Source: Pseudomonas rhizoryzae (GTDB lineage: Bacteria; Pseudomonadota; Gammaproteobacteria; Pseudomonadales; Pseudomonadaceae). From it: 64,000 nucleotides of DNA. The translations under genes were made by a program, and so were the position numbers. Numbering within the stretch: the first letter of the stretch is position 1; every line of letters starts with the position of its first letter. Where the stretch lies: the NCBI RefSeq assembly GCF_005250615.1, contig NZ_SULM01000003.1:186001-250000 (forward strand). The letters run 5' to 3'. This document shows positions 34,578 through 45,071 of the stretch, one piece after another. The notes under the pieces were generated by a model. It searched no databases, had not been told where the DNA came from, and saw nothing but the letters and a program-made list of their open reading frames with translations.

Positions 34578-35927
34578 TCAGTTACCCAGCAGGGTATCCA
34601 TCAGCAGTTTCACGTTAAGCACCACGATCACTCCGGCCACGGCCCAGGCCAGGACTGCCGTGACTCGACCGATGACAAAAGAGCCCATCAGCTGGCGATC
34701 GGAGACGAAGCGCACCAGCGGAATCACCGCGAAGGGCAGTTGCATGGACAGCACCACCTGGCTCAGCACCAGCAACTTGGCCGTGCCGCTTTCGCCGTAG
34801 AAACCGGTCACCACCACCACCGGCACGACGGCGATGCCCCGGGTGATCAGTCGCCGCGCCCAGTCGGGAATGCGCAGCGACAGGAAGCCTTCCATGACGA
34901 TCTGCCCGGCCAGGGTGGCGGTCACGGTGGAGTTGATGCCCGAGGCCAGCAGCGCCACGGCGAACAGCAAGGACGCGATACCCACCCCCAGCATCGGCGA
35001 CAGCAGGTGGTAGGCATCCTGGATCTCGGCCACATCGGTACGCCCGGCGCTGTGGAACACCGCCGCCGCGGTGATGAGGATGGCGGCGTTGACGAACAGC
35101 GCCAGCATCAGCGCCAGGGTGCTGTCGGCCACCGCCCAGCGCAGCCCCATGCGCCGCCCTTCCTCGGTGCGGGGATAGGCGCGGGTCTGCACGATGGACG
35201 AATGCAGGTAGAGGTTATGCGGCATCACCGTGGCCCCGATGATGCCGATGGCCAGGTACAGCGCCGCCGGATTGGTGACGATCTCCGCCTTGGGCAGGAA
35301 GCCATCCAGCACGGCGGCGATGGGCGGCTGCGCCAGCACCATCTGTACCCCGAAGCAGACGAAGATCAGCGTCAACAGGGCGATGACGAAGGCTTCCAGC
35401 CAGCGGAACCCCCGATTCATCAGCAGCAGGATGAGAAAGACGTCCAGCGCGGTGAGGATGGCGCCCCACATCAAGGGGATACCGAACAGCAGGTTGAGGG
35501 CGATGGCGGTACCGATCACCTCGGCCAGATCGCAGGCGATGATCGCGATTTCGCAGGCGATCCACAGCAGAAAGCTCACCGGCCGCGAATAGCGCGCCCG
35601 GCACGCCTGGGCCAGGTCCAACCCGGTGGCGATGCCCAGCCGCGCGGCCAGTGCCTGCAGCAGGATGGCCATCAGATTCGACAGCAGGATCACCGACAAC
35701 AGCAGATAGCCGAATTGCGAGCCGCCGGCCAGGTCCGTGGCCCAGTTGCCCGGGTCCATATAGCCCACCGAGATCATGTAGCCCGGCCCGAGGAAGGCCA
35801 GCAGGCGACGGAACCAGGAGCCATCCTTGGGCACCGGCACACTGGCATTCATCCGCCCCAGACTGGGCCGGACGGGGGCCGCGGGCTCCTGCCAGGCAGG
35901 CTCGACGTAGTGGGCGGATTCTTTCAT
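34578..35927 (-). CDS. mntH: Nramp-type manganese/divalent metal transporter
   Basis: Proton-coupled Mn(II)/Fe(II) importer of the inner membrane. The 449 residues carry the metal-site motif DPGN ([14 protein letters not shown]) in helix 1 and MPHNLYLHS in helix 6, plus about 11 helices. It is divergent from mntR with a perfect 16-bp palindrome 41 nt from its start, indicating manganese-dependent repression. Confidence 0.95.
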   Translation of the reverse strand: MKESAHYVEPAWQEPAAPVRPSLGRMNASVPVPKDGSWFRRLLAFLGPGYMISVGYMDPGNWATDLAGGSQFGYLLLSVILLSNLMAILLQALAARLGIATGLDLAQACRARYSRPVSFLLWIACEIAIIACDLAEVIGTAIALNLLFGIPLMWGAILTALDVFLILLLMNRGFRWLEAFVIALLTLIFVCFGVQMVLAQPPIAAVLDGFLPKAEIVTNPAALYLAIGIIGATVMPHNLYLHSSIVQTRAYPRTEEGRRMGLRWAVADSTLALMLALFVNAAILITAAAVFHSAGRTDVAEIQDAYHLLSPMLGVGIASLLFAVALLASGINSTVTATLAGQIVMEGFLSLRIPDWARRLITRGIAVVPVVVVTGFYGESGTAKLLVLSQVVLSMQLPFAVIPLVRFVSDRQLMGSFVIGRVTAVLAWAVAGVIVVLNVKLLMDTLLGN

Positions 35928-35967
35928 GGCGGGCTCGTGCAGCTGGATAGGACTATCCTTTGGAGAA

Positions 35968-35983
35968 TTTAGCCTAGGCTAAA
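35968..35983. promoter_or_regulatory. MntR operator candidate
   Basis: TTTAGCCTAGGCTAAA is a perfect 16-bp palindrome in the mntH-mntR intergenic region, upstream of mntH. Its form (AT-rich ends, GCC/GGC centre) fits DtxR/MntR-family sites. It is the only strong palindrome seen there. Confidence 0.7.
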
Positions 35984-36135
35984 ATTCACACACCAGGCAA
36001 TAAAAAATCTCTATCTCATCCGTCGATAACGCCCATTGGTAAAGGAAACTTTGGTATTCGCCCGTAACTCGGTCAAAATGGCGCCCGGGCGCTTCCCGTC
36101 GAAGCGCCACAGGTCTTGCGGAGAAGGTCATTCAG

Positions 36136-36594
36136 GTGGGCAACATGACTAAGGACGACGAACTGCTGAATCGGTTGGTCGATCCATCCATTCACATGGA
36201 AGGTTTTCAACAGGTCCGCGAGGCACATCGCCAGGAGCTGATCGAAGACTACGTCGAGCTCATCTCGGATCTCATCCGCGACGGTGGCGAAGCGCGCCAG
36301 GTCGACATCGCCGCACGCATCGGCGTGGCCCAGCCGACCGTGGCCAAGATGCTCAAGCGCCTGGCCACCGCCGGGCTGATCGTGCAACGGCCCTATCGCG
36401 GCGTCTTCCTCACGCCCGAGGGCGAGGCCCTGGCCGAAGCCAGCCGGGCGCGCCACCACGTGGTGGAAACCTTCCTGCTGTGCCTGGGCGTGGATGCCGA
36501 TACCGCACGGCGCGACGCCGAAGGCATGGAGCACCACGTCAGCGAAGCCACCCTCGCCGCCTTCCGGCGTTTCATCGCCAGCCAGCAGGGCTGA
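36136..36594 (+). CDS. mntR: Manganese-responsive repressor MntR
   Basis: 152-residue DtxR-family regulator closely resembling E. coli MntR. The shared segments are [57 protein letters not shown] (HTH) and [14 protein letters not shown], which includes metal-ligand Glu/His residues. The GTG at 36136 has AAGG upstream; an ATG at 36145 is an equally possible start. It is divergent from mntH, its expected target. Confidence 0.93.
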   Translation: MGNMTKDDELLNRLVDPSIHMEGFQQVREAHRQELIEDYVELISDLIRDGGEARQVDIAARIGVAQPTVAKMLKRLATAGLIVQRPYRGVFLTPEGEALAEASRARHHVVETFLLCLGVDADTARRDAEGMEHHVSEATLAAFRRFIASQQG

Positions 36595-36688
36595 ATTTCC
36601 ACCGAAGTCGCTGCGCTTCCCTTCAGAAAATCGCGGCACCGTCGAAGTAATGGAGGTCACACCTCTTACTTCCTGTCGGTGCCCTGCC

Positions 36689-38002
36689 ATGTTCAATCGC
36701 CACCTGAAGACCGAACTCGCCCAGTTGCGCGCTGAGGTCGCCGAATTGCGTCAACTGCACGCCGGCTTCGAAAGCCAGGCACTCAGTCTCACCCTGGATG
36801 ATCGGGGCAATGTCGCTCAGGTCAACGAGCGCTTCTGCCGAGAGATGGGCTATCGAGCGGAGTCCGTTACCGGCCGTCCACTGGATGACTTGATCCCCGA
36901 CTACGTCAAACAGTTGCCCTGTTATCGGGAACTCAAGAGCGCCCTCGCCCAGGGCACCCAGACCAGTGGCATGTACCGGCTACTTCGAGCGAACGGCCAA
37001 GAAGCCTGGCTCTATGCCACCTGGCAACCGCTGCGCGATGCCCAGGGCGACATCCACAAGACCATCTGCTACGCCAACGACCGCACCGAACAGGTGGAGA
37101 CCTCCACCGAGCATTCCGGCCTGATCCATGCCCTGTTGAGATCCACCGCCGTGATCGAATTCAACCTCAAGGGCGAGGTGCTCACCGCCAACGATCGCTT
37201 CCTGCAGGGCATGGGTTATTCCCTGGCGCAGATCCAGGGCAAGCACCACCGGCTGTTCTGCACCCCCGAGGAAGCCAGCTCCGCCGAGTACCAGGCGTTC
37301 TGGGCCCAGCTGAACCGTGGCGAATTCATCGCCAGCCGCTTCAAGCGCCTGGACAGCCATGGCCGCACGGTCTGGCTGGAAGCCTCCTACAACCCCGTAC
37401 TCAACACCCGCGGCGAGCTGTACAAGGTGGTCAAGTTCGCCACCGTCATCACCGAGCAGGTCGAGCAGGAGCAGGCGGTGGCCGAGGCCGCCAAGGTGGC
37501 CTTCGACATCTCCCAGCAGACCGACGAGAGCGCCCGCCAGGGCGCGGCCGTGGTGCAGGACACCGTGGCGGTGATGCGCAAGATCGCCGAGGAACTGCAG
37601 GTGGCCTCCAATGGCATCGAGGCGCTGGGCGAGCAGTCGCTGGTGATCAGCACCATCGTCAAGACCATCAGCGGTATCGCCGAACAGACCAACCTGCTGG
37701 CGCTCAACGCCGCCATCGAGGCCGCGCGGGCCGGCGAGCAGGGTCGCGGCTTCGCCGTGGTGGCCGATGAGGTCCGCCAACTGGCCGGCCGCACCAGCAA
37801 GGCCACCGAGGAGATCGTCGGGGTGGTGCAGCAGAACCAGCAACTGGCGCAGACCGCCGTGGCCAACATGGCGGCGAGCAAGCACCAGGCGGAACAGGGC
37901 CTGGAACTGGCCAACGCCGCCGGCAACCGCATCACCGAGATCCAGGATGGCGCCCAACGGGTGGTCGGCGCGGTGGGTCAGTTCGCCCAACGCTTGAGCT
38001 GA
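36689..38002 (+). CDS. Soluble PAS-PAS-MCP chemotaxis transducer (BdlA-like)
   Basis: 437 residues with no membrane segment. Two PAS domains (about 30-135 and 150-265: [42 protein letters not shown]) precede a short MCP signalling domain with the hairpin-tip hallmark [38 protein letters not shown]. The signalling helix pair is short, as in BdlA, the P. aeruginosa biofilm-dispersion protein; Aer-type redox sensing is the other option. A translation start at the ATG at 36689 is the first that fits. The ligand is unknown. Confidence 0.85.
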   Translation: MFNRHLKTELAQLRAEVAELRQLHAGFESQALSLTLDDRGNVAQVNERFCREMGYRAESVTGRPLDDLIPDYVKQLPCYRELKSALAQGTQTSGMYRLLRANGQEAWLYATWQPLRDAQGDIHKTICYANDRTEQVETSTEHSGLIHALLRSTAVIEFNLKGEVLTANDRFLQGMGYSLAQIQGKHHRLFCTPEEASSAEYQAFWAQLNRGEFIASRFKRLDSHGRTVWLEASYNPVLNTRGELYKVVKFATVITEQVEQEQAVAEAAKVAFDISQQTDESARQGAAVVQDTVAVMRKIAEELQVASNGIEALGEQSLVISTIVKTISGIAEQTNLLALNAAIEAARAGEQGRGFAVVADEVRQLAGRTSKATEEIVGVVQQNQQLAQTAVANMAASKHQAEQGLELANAAGNRITEIQDGAQRVVGAVGQFAQRLS

Positions 38003-38209
38003 GTTGCGCCCTGCAGAAGCGGTGGCGGATTCCTTGCCGTCGCCGCCTTCAGTTGTGAAATCTCTGAAGTAAGTTTTTGCCGCCGCCTATTCAATGGCGG
38101 TCCCGCCCCCCGCAAGATGGCTCTCGGCACCTGGCCAATAGAGCTGCGGCCTCCGCTTTTCCTTGCAACTGCCCTCATCCGAACCCACCCCTGGGAGGCC
38201 GTTGCCCGC

Positions 38210-39055
38210 ATGAAACTCGAGCTCTTCCGCAGCCTCTGGGGCTACGCCGAACAGCGTGCCAACGCCTGTCGCGAGGCCCGCGGCGCCGGCTTCACCGGCA
38301 TCGAGGCGCGGTTGCCGCAGACCCCGGCCGAGCGCCGCGAACTCGGCGCCCTGCTCGAAGGCGAAGGCCTGGCCTACATCGCCATCCTTTTCACCGGCGG
38401 CGCCGTGCTGCCCGACCAGGGCCTGACCCCGACCGAGCACCTGCGCGACCTGGAACGCCAGTTGGACGCCTCCGCGGAACTGGAACCGCGCTTCGTCAAC
38501 GTGCTGGCCGGCAACGATCGCTGGTCCACCACGCAGCAACTGGATTTCCTCGGCCAGGCCCAGGAAATCGCCCGCCGTGGCGGCCATCTGTGCAGCTTCG
38601 AGACCCATCGCGCGCGCTGCCTGGCCACGCCCTGGGTCACCCTGGAGATCGCCCGCCAACTGCCGGAGCTGCTGTTCACCACCGATATCAGCCACTGGGT
38701 GGTGGGCTGTGAACGCCTGCTGGACGATCCCGCCGACGACCTCGGCGACTTCGTCAGCCGCGTCCATCACATCCAGGCCCGGGTGGGTTACGACCAGGGC
38801 CCCCAGGTGCCCCACCCCGCTGCCCCGGAATACGCCCGCGAACTGGCCTTCCACCAGCGCCACTGGGCCGCCGTCTGGCACAGCCAGCGCGAGCGCGGCT
38901 ATCCGGTCACCACCCTCACCCCCGAATTCGGTCCCGACGGCTACACCTTCCGCCTGCCCTTCACCGGCATGCCCATCGCCGATCTCTGGGACCTCAATCG
39001 CTGGATGGCCGACACCCAGCGCGACCAGTTCCAACGCTTTCTCCAGGACCGCTAA
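38210..39055 (+). CDS. Xylose isomerase-like TIM-barrel protein
   Basis: 281 residues of the sugar-phosphate isomerase/epimerase (AP endonuclease 2-like) fold. Candidate metal residues lie in [46 protein letters not shown] and [11 protein letters not shown] start at the ATG at 38210 ([11 protein letters not shown]), with GGGAGG about 12 nt upstream. It is the first gene of a five-gene plus-strand operon with an oxygenase and a transporter. The substrate is unknown. Confidence 0.82.
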   Translation: MKLELFRSLWGYAEQRANACREARGAGFTGIEARLPQTPAERRELGALLEGEGLAYIAILFTGGAVLPDQGLTPTEHLRDLERQLDASAELEPRFVNVLAGNDRWSTTQQLDFLGQAQEIARRGGHLCSFETHRARCLATPWVTLEIARQLPELLFTTDISHWVVGCERLLDDPADDLGDFVSRVHHIQARVGYDQGPQVPHPAAPEYARELAFHQRHWAAVWHSQRERGYPVTTLTPEFGPDGYTFRLPFTGMPIADLWDLNRWMADTQRDQFQRFLQDR

Positions 39056-39065
39056 GGAGCCCGCC

Positions 39066-40100
39066 ATGCCAGACGTCCAAGACACCGCCTTTCAGTCCAT
39101 CCCGGTGGTGGACATCGCCGGTCTGTTCAGCCCCGACCTGGCGGCGCGCCAGGCGGTGGCCGACGAGCTGGGACGTGCCGCCCGCGAGGTGGGCTTTCTC
39201 TACGTCCGCAACCATGGCCTGGACCCCGCGTTGATCGAGGGCCTGCGCCAGGCGGCGCGGGATTACTTCGCCCAGCCGCTGGCGGCCAAGATGGGCCACT
39301 ACATCGGCAGCTCGGCCTCGCACAAGGGCTTCGTGCCCGAGGGCGAGGAGATCTACGGCAGCGGCAAGCCCGATCACAAGGAGGCCTTCGACGTCGGTTT
39401 CGAGGTGGCGGCGGACGATCCCCTGGTGCTCGCCGGCACCCCGCTGCTCGGCCCCAATGCCTGGCCGACCCTGCCCGGCTTTCGCGAGCGGGTGCAGGCC
39501 TATTACGCGGCGGCCTTCGCCCTCGGCCGCCAGCTGTTCCGCGGCTTCGCCCTGGCGCTGGAGCTGCCGGAAGACACCTTCGATCCCCTGGTCAGCCGGC
39601 CGCCGTCCAAGCTGCGGCTGATCCACTACCCCTTCGACGCCAGCGCCGAGGACGCCCCCGGCATCGGCGCCCACACCGACTACGAGTGCTTCACCATCCT
39701 GCTGGCCGACCAGCCGGGTCTGGAGGTGATGAACGAAGCCGGCCAGTGGATCGACGCCCCGCCGCTGGAGGGCGCCCTGGTGGTGAACATCGGCGACATG
39801 CTGGAGGTGATGACCGCCGGTGCCTTCGTCGCCACCGCCCACCGGGTGCGCAAGGTCAAGGCCGAGCGCTATTCCTTCCCTCTGTTCTACGCCTGCGACT
39901 ACCACACCCTCATCGAGCCGCTGCCGCAGTTCGCCGCGGGCGCCGAAGGCTACGAGGCCCTGGCCATCGGTGAGCACATGTGGAGCCAGGCGCTGCAGAC
40001 CTATCGCTATCTACGCGCCAAGGTCGCCGCCGGCGAGCTGGCGCTGCCGGAGCGGGCGCGCAAGACGTCCAGCTTCGGCCATCTGAAAAATCACGTCTGA
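39066..40100 (+). CDS. 2-Oxoglutarate/Fe(II)-dependent dioxygenase, isopenicillin N synthase family
   Basis: 344 residues. DIOX_N start ([27 protein letters not shown]), then the Fe(II) triad H203-x-D205 in [14 protein letters not shown] and H259 in TAHRVRKV, with R268 in ERYSFPLF for 2-oxoglutarate. It is 10 nt downstream of the TIM-barrel gene. It probably hydroxylates or demethylates the imported compound handled by the operon; the substrate is not predictable. Confidence 0.9.
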   Translation: MPDVQDTAFQSIPVVDIAGLFSPDLAARQAVADELGRAAREVGFLYVRNHGLDPALIEGLRQAARDYFAQPLAAKMGHYIGSSASHKGFVPEGEEIYGSGKPDHKEAFDVGFEVAADDPLVLAGTPLLGPNAWPTLPGFRERVQAYYAAAFALGRQLFRGFALALELPEDTFDPLVSRPPSKLRLIHYPFDASAEDAPGIGAHTDYECFTILLADQPGLEVMNEAGQWIDAPPLEGALVVNIGDMLEVMTAGAFVATAHRVRKVKAERYSFPLFYACDYHTLIEPLPQFAAGAEGYEALAIGEHMWSQALQTYRYLRAKVAAGELALPERARKTSSFGHLKNHV

Positions 40101-40127
40101 CCATAACGACAACCCCGGAGCATCCCC

Positions 40128-40922
40128 ATGAACATCCTGCGCAAATCCCTGAGCGTCATCCTGCTGGGCAGCCTGGCCTGCGCGGCCCAGGCCGAGGTCA
40201 AGACCATCACCCCCGGCGTGCTGAAGGTCGGCATGGACATCACCTATCCGCCCTTCGAATCCTTCGACGGCGACAAGGTGGTGGGCTCCGATCCGGACTT
40301 CGCCAGCGACCTGGCCAAGCAACTGGGACTCAAGGCCGACTTCGTCAATACCGAGTTCGCCGGGCTGATCCTGGGGCTCAAATCCAACCACTTCGATACC
40401 GTGATCTCCGGCATGTACATCACCCCGGAGCGCACCGCCCAGGCCCTGGCCATCCCCTACGCCCGCACTGGCGCGGCGATCATGACCAAGGCCGGCGCGG
40501 CCAAAGAACCCAAGGTGCCGGAGGATCTCTGCGGCCTGAAGGTCGGTCTGCAGCGCGGCACCACCTGGGTCGCCAAGTTGCAGAAGCTCTCCGCCGACTA
40601 CTGCGTGGCCCAGGGCAAGGGCGCCATTGCCGTCAGCGAATTCCCCTCCGCGCCCGAGGCGACCCAGGCCATGCTGGCCGGCAACGTGGATGCCCAGATG
40701 GAGATCGGCGGCGCGGCCAGCCAGATCGTCGAGCGTTCCCGCGGCCGGGTGCGCATCACCTCGCCGGAGCTGGTGTACAAGGAGACCCTCGGCATCTACC
40801 TGCGCAAGGACAACGAGGCCCTGAAGCAGGCCCTCGAAGAAGCCTTCGCCAAGGTCCGGGCCTCCGGCGACTACGCCGCCCTGCTGAAGAAGTACAACCT
40901 GGAAGACGTCCCGGCGAACTGA
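40128..40922 (+). CDS. ABC transporter substrate-binding protein, polar amino-acid family
   Basis: 264 residues. A signal peptide (ILRKSLSVILLGSLACAAQA) is followed by a type II periplasmic binding fold of the SBP_bac_3 family: LKVGMDITYPPFESFDGDKVVGSDPDFASDLAKQLG, FDTVISGMYITPERTAQ and LCGLKVGLQRGTTW. It binds an amino acid-like ligand for the permease-ATPase fusion encoded next. GGAG precedes the ATG. Confidence 0.92.
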   Translation: MNILRKSLSVILLGSLACAAQAEVKTITPGVLKVGMDITYPPFESFDGDKVVGSDPDFASDLAKQLGLKADFVNTEFAGLILGLKSNHFDTVISGMYITPERTAQALAIPYARTGAAIMTKAGAAKEPKVPEDLCGLKVGLQRGTTWVAKLQKLSADYCVAQGKGAIAVSEFPSAPEATQAMLAGNVDAQMEIGGAASQIVERSRGRVRITSPELVYKETLGIYLRKDNEALKQALEEAFAKVRASGDYAALLKKYNLEDVPAN

Positions 40923-40977
40923 GCGAGGAGCCGAACCGCCGCGGCTCCGGCCGTGGCGGCGACGCCTGGTGATCCCC

Positions 40978-42528
40978 ATGCAATTCGATTGGCCCTATTT
41001 CTTCTCGCTGTTCTCCCTGCCGGCGTTCTGGAAGGCCTGCGTCACCGTGGTCGAGCTCAGCGGCCTGGCCTGGCTGATCGGCCTGGCGCTGGGCTTCCTG
41101 GTGGCCTCGGCGCGGCTGCACGGACCGGCCTGGCTGCGCTGGCCGCTGGGCGGCTACATCTGGTTCTTTCGCAGCGTGCCCCTGCTGGTGCTGGTGGTGT
41201 TCGTCTACAACCTGCCGCAACTGCTGCCGATGAGTGGCCCGCTGCTGTCGAATCCCTTCATTTCCGGGTTGTTCGCCCTGGTGCTCACCGAAACCGCCTA
41301 CATGGCCGAGATCCATCGCGGCGGCCTGCTGGCGGTGGCCAAGGGGCAGCGTGAAGCCGGGCGCGCCCTGGCCCTGGGCACCCTGAGCATCCAGCGGCTG
41401 ATCGTCATTCCCCAGGCCCTGCGCATCGCCCTGCCCACCCTGATCAACGAATACATCACCGTGGTCAAGCTGACTTCCCTGATCTCGGTGATCTCCCTGA
41501 CCGAGATCCTCAAGGTCGGCCAGCAACTCTATGCCGCCAACTTCCTGGTGCTGGAGACCCTGGCCGCGGTGGCCGTCTACTACGTGCTCATCGTCACCCT
41601 GTTCGGCTGGCTGCTGCAGGCGCTGGAGCGTCGACTCGACCTGAGCAGACGCCGGCCGGGCACCCTCGACGGCCCCGCCGAGGCCGCCCTCAGAGCGGAC
41701 CTGCCCAAGGACGCCGGCCCGCGCTTTCCCACCCCGCGCGCGGGCGATCCGCCGGCACTGGAGCTGCGCGGCGTGCGCAAGCGCTATGGCGCCCAGGAAG
41801 TGCTCAAGGGCATCGACCTCAAGGTCGACCGGGGTGAAGTCCTGGCGCTGATCGGCCCCTCGGGCTCCGGCAAGACCTCGCTGATCCGCACCCTCAACGG
41901 CCTGGAAAGCCTGGACGCCGGCGAGATCCTGCTGTTCGGCGAGGGCTTCATCCGCGCTGGCGAGCGCACGCCACGGCGCCGGCTGCGCGAAGGACTGCGG
42001 CACCTGGGCATGGTGTTCCAGGGCTTCAACCTCTTTCCGCACCTGACCCTGCTGGGCAACGTCACCCTGGCGCCGCGCCAGCAGCGTGACGCCCAGGCCG
42101 GCGAGCTGCGCCAGCGCGCCCTGGCGCTGCTGGACAAGGTCGGCCTGCTGGCCCACGCCCACAAATATCCGCACCAGCTCTCCGGCGGTCAGCAGCAGCG
42201 GGTCGCCATCGCCCGCGCCCTGGCCATGGCGCCGGACATCATGCTGTTCGACGAACCCACCTCGGCGCTGGACCCCGAACTGGTGGGCGAGGTGCTCAAG
42301 GTGATCCGCACCCTGGCCGACGAAGGCATGACCCTGCTGATCGTCACCCACGAGATGGACTTCGCCCTGTCCATCGCCGACCGAGTGATCTTCATGGAGA
42401 ACGGCGTGATCCATACCGACGCCGCACCCCAGGCGATCCGCCAGGGTCACTGCGATCCGCGCATCCGCCAGTTCATGGGTCTGACCGCCCCCGCCGCCAC
42501 CCCTGTCGCCGAGGAGATCACCCCATGA
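40978..42528 (+). CDS. Fused ABC permease-ATPase for polar amino acid-type substrates
   Basis: 516 residues joining two functions usually on separate genes. Residues 1-220 are a HisM-type permease with the EAA-like loop (EIHRGGLLAVAKGQREAGRALALG). Residues 255-505 are a GlnQ/HisP-type ATPase: Walker A GPSGSGKT at 293-300, Q-loop FQGFNLFPHLT, signature LSGGQQQR starting at L401, and Walker B IMLFDEPTSALD. One permease polypeptide implies a homodimer. An upstream GTG at 40969 is possible; I prefer the ATG at 40978. It overlaps the aldolase gene by 4 nt. Confidence 0.92.
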   Translation: MQFDWPYFFSLFSLPAFWKACVTVVELSGLAWLIGLALGFLVASARLHGPAWLRWPLGGYIWFFRSVPLLVLVVFVYNLPQLLPMSGPLLSNPFISGLFALVLTETAYMAEIHRGGLLAVAKGQREAGRALALGTLSIQRLIVIPQALRIALPTLINEYITVVKLTSLISVISLTEILKVGQQLYAANFLVLETLAAVAVYYVLIVTLFGWLLQALERRLDLSRRRPGTLDGPAEAALRADLPKDAGPRFPTPRAGDPPALELRGVRKRYGAQEVLKGIDLKVDRGEVLALIGPSGSGKTSLIRTLNGLESLDAGEILLFGEGFIRAGERTPRRRLREGLRHLGMVFQGFNLFPHLTLLGNVTLAPRQQRDAQAGELRQRALALLDKVGLLAHAHKYPHQLSGGQQQRVAIARALAMAPDIMLFDEPTSALDPELVGEVLKVIRTLADEGMTLLIVTHEMDFALSIADRVIFMENGVIHTDAAPQAIRQGHCDPRIRQFMGLTAPAATPVAEEITP

Positions 42529-43277
42529 GCACCGCCGATCTGCGTCCCGGTGAATGGCAGGCGCGCTGCGAGCTGGCCGCGCTGTACCGGCTGATCGCCC
42601 ACTACCGCATGACCGACCTGATCGATACCCATATCACCCTGCGCCTGCCGGGCACGAGCGGGTTGTTCCTGATCAATGAGTACGGCGTGCCCTTCGAGCG
42701 CATGACCGCCAGCACCCTGGTGCTGATCGACCTGGACGGCCAACCCCAGCCCGGTCCCTTTGGCGAACAGCGGGTGAATGCCGCCGGCTTCGTCATCCAC
42801 TCGGCGATCCACGCCGCCCGCCCCGACCTGCACTGTGTGATCCACACCCATACCGCCGCCGGCATGGCGGTGGCCGCCCAGCGCGACGGCCTGCTGCCCC
42901 TGACCCAGCACGCCCTGAAGTTCCATGGTCACCTGGCCTACCACACCTACGAAGGCATCGCCCTGTCGCTGGACGAGCGCGCCCGGCTGGTGGCCGACCT
43001 CGGGCCGCACAAGGCCATGATCCTGCGCAATCATGGCCTGCTGGTGGGCGGCGCCACCCCGGCGGAAGCCTTCCACGAGATCTACTTCCTGGAGCGCGCC
43101 TGCCAGGCGCAGGTCCAGGCCCTGGCGGGCGGCGTGGCGCTGCACTATCCCAGCGAAGCCGTCTGCCAGCACACCGCGGCGCAATTCCAGGCCGACGGTG
43201 CCGAGGGCCTGATCGACCTGGCCTGGCAAGCGGCCCTGTCGCTGATCGAGGCGCAGCGTCAGGACTGGTGTCGCTAG
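42525..43277 (+). CDS. Class II aldolase/adducin-family protein
   Basis: 250 residues. Zinc-binding histidines lie in CVIHTHTAAGMAVAA and MILRNHGLLVGG, with THITLRLPG and LINEYGVPFERMTAS typical of the family. Members cleave or epimerise sugar phosphates or act on hydroxy-acids. It is the last gene of the operon and coupled to the transporter gene through ATGA. Its TAG stop lies in a CTAG shared with the convergent MFS gene. Confidence 0.9.
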   Translation: MSTADLRPGEWQARCELAALYRLIAHYRMTDLIDTHITLRLPGTSGLFLINEYGVPFERMTASTLVLIDLDGQPQPGPFGEQRVNAAGFVIHSAIHAARPDLHCVIHTHTAAGMAVAAQRDGLLPLTQHALKFHGHLAYHTYEGIALSLDERARLVADLGPHKAMILRNHGLLVGGATPAEAFHEIYFLERACQAQVQALAGGVALHYPSEAVCQHTAAQFQADGAEGLIDLAWQAALSLIEAQRQDWCR

Positions 43278-44437
43278 CTCGCCACCCTCGCGTGCCGCTG
43301 CCCCAACAGGCCCACCGCCGCCAGGGTTACCCCCAGGCTGACCAGCAGGCACAGGCCGAGCAGGCCGCGGTCTCCCCAGTGCTCCCGCGCCAGGGCATAG
43401 CACCAGGGCGCCGCCGCCGAGAGCAGGAAGCTCGGCGCCAGCAGCTTGCCGGTCAGCCGGGCATAGAGGGCACGGTCGAACAGCTCCAGCGGCAGGCTGG
43501 CGCGCAGCACCGCCACCAGGCCGTTGAGCGCGCCATAGAGAAAGACGAAGCCGGCGGTGAGCAGCAGATGACCTTCGCTCGCCAACGCCAGGGCGAAACT
43601 CAGGGGCAACCCCAGGCCGAGCAGCAGATTGAGCTGGCGCGCCGACAGCCGCTGTCCGGAGGCCAGCTCCGCCAGGCGCGCGCAGACCTGGCCGATGCCC
43701 CAGAGCGCGGCCACCTCCACCGGCACCCCCCGCTCGGCCAGCAGCGCCGGCAGATGCGCCGACAATCCCGCCGACAGAAAGCCGATCAACGCCATGCCGG
43801 TGGCGAACAGCACACCCGCCAGGCGCGGCGAGGCGCCGCCCGTCAGCGTCGGCAACTCGCTACTGGGCAGCCGACCCCGCACATTGGGCAACGGCAGCAG
43901 GAGCAGCAATCCAACCAGGGCGATGGCGGCATAGACCACCAGCCCCAGCCGCCAGCCGAGGAGCTCCAGCAACCAATGCCCCAGCGGCCAGAACACCGCC
44001 GAGGCCAGGCCACCGAGCAGGGTGATGCGCACCATCACCGCCCGCGATCTGTCGCCGGCCAGCCTTGCCAGGGTGGCGAAGGCGGCGTCGTACAGCGATA
44101 GGCGCATGCCCACGCCCAGGATCACCCAGGCCAGATAGAAGAAAGGCGCCGAGTGCGCGGCGGCCAGCCCCAGGCAACCCAGGGCATCCAGCACCAGGCC
44201 GAGTTGCAGGGTCCGGCACCCCCCCAGGCGCTCGATCACCGCGCCACTGAAGGGCGACACCAACCCCATGGTCAGCATCGCCAGGGAGAAACCGCCGTAG
44301 ACCCAGCGCGCATCCCAGCCCAGCCCCGCGGCCATCGCCGGGCCATAGACCCCGGGCAGATAGAAGGCCAGGCCCCAGGCCAGCAACTGCATCAGGCCCA
44401 GTTGCCAGATGGCACGGTCGCTCGGCAGCGGCGTCAT
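43274..44437 (-). CDS. MFS transporter
   Basis: 387 residues, about 12 helices, with the short loop 2-3 segment GAVIERLGGCR. The ATG at 44437 overlaps the TGA of the upstream acetyltransferase gene, so the two are translationally coupled. It converges on the aldolase gene, and the stop codons overlap. The substrate is unknown. Confidence 0.86.
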   Translation of the reverse strand: MTPLPSDRAIWQLGLMQLLAWGLAFYLPGVYGPAMAAGLGWDARWVYGGFSLAMLTMGLVSPFSGAVIERLGGCRTLQLGLVLDALGCLGLAAAHSAPFFYLAWVILGVGMRLSLYDAAFATLARLAGDRSRAVMVRITLLGGLASAVFWPLGHWLLELLGWRLGLVVYAAIALVGLLLLLPLPNVRGRLPSSELPTLTGGASPRLAGVLFATGMALIGFLSAGLSAHLPALLAERGVPVEVAALWGIGQVCARLAELASGQRLSARQLNLLLGLGLPLSFALALASEGHLLLTAGFVFLYGALNGLVAVLRASLPLELFDRALYARLTGKLLAPSFLLSAAAPWCYALAREHWGDRGLLGLCLLVSLGVTLAAVGLLGQRHARVAS

Positions 44438-44970
44438 CAACGGCTACCGGGCGTACGGTCGCCTTCGCCGAGGCTGCGTTGCATCAATACCGAGTCCAGC
44501 CAGCGCCCATGCTTGAAACCGACCGCCTCCAGGGTGCCCACCGCGCGAAAACCCAGGCGCCCATGGAGCGCGATGGACCCGGCATTGGCGCTGTCACCGA
44601 TCACCGCCACCAGTTGGCGAAAGCCCGCCGCCGTGCAGCCCTCGATCACATCCTCCAGCAGCCGCCGACCGATGCCCCGGCCACCCAGGCCGTCACGCAC
44701 GTACACCGAATCTTCCGCGGTATGGCGATAGGCCGGTCGCGGCCGGTAGAGCACCGCATAGGCATAGCCCACCACCTCGCCCTCCAGCTCGGCCACTCGG
44801 TAAGGCAGCCCCGCCTGGCGCACGGCGGCGAGGCGACGCCCCAACTCAGCCACATCGGGCGGCTCCACTTCGAAGCTGGCGGAGCCGTGCAGCACATGCT
44901 GGGCATAGATGGCCTGGATGGCCGGCAGATCCTCAGGGGTGGCGTCACGCAACTGCAGGGTGGTGTTCAC
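44437..44970 (-). CDS. GNAT N-acetyltransferase, phosphinothricin acetyltransferase-like
   Basis: 177 residues with the GNAT core: LPAIQAIYAQHVLHGSASFEVEPPD, VVGYAYAVLYRPRPAYRHTAEDSVYV, the acetyl-CoA loop GLGGRGIGRRLLEDVI and IGDSANAGSIALHGRLGFRAVG. This is the Pat/YncA-type subgroup that acetylates amino acids such as methionine sulfoximine analogues. It is coupled to the MFS gene and divergent from a LysR regulator, suggesting an acetylate-and-export pair under its control. Confidence 0.9.
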   Translation of the reverse strand: MNTTLQLRDATPEDLPAIQAIYAQHVLHGSASFEVEPPDVAELGRRLAAVRQAGLPYRVAELEGEVVGYAYAVLYRPRPAYRHTAEDSVYVRDGLGGRGIGRRLLEDVIEGCTAAGFRQLVAVIGDSANAGSIALHGRLGFRAVGTLEAVGFKHGRWLDSVLMQRSLGEGDRTPGSR

Positions 44971-45071
44971 GGGTTCTATCCAGCCTAGGGTTCGATGGCG
45001 AGATCATGCCGGGACGGCCAGGCAAAGATAAAGCTATGCTCGGTTATCCCAGGTATAAGCGAAACCTTGGC

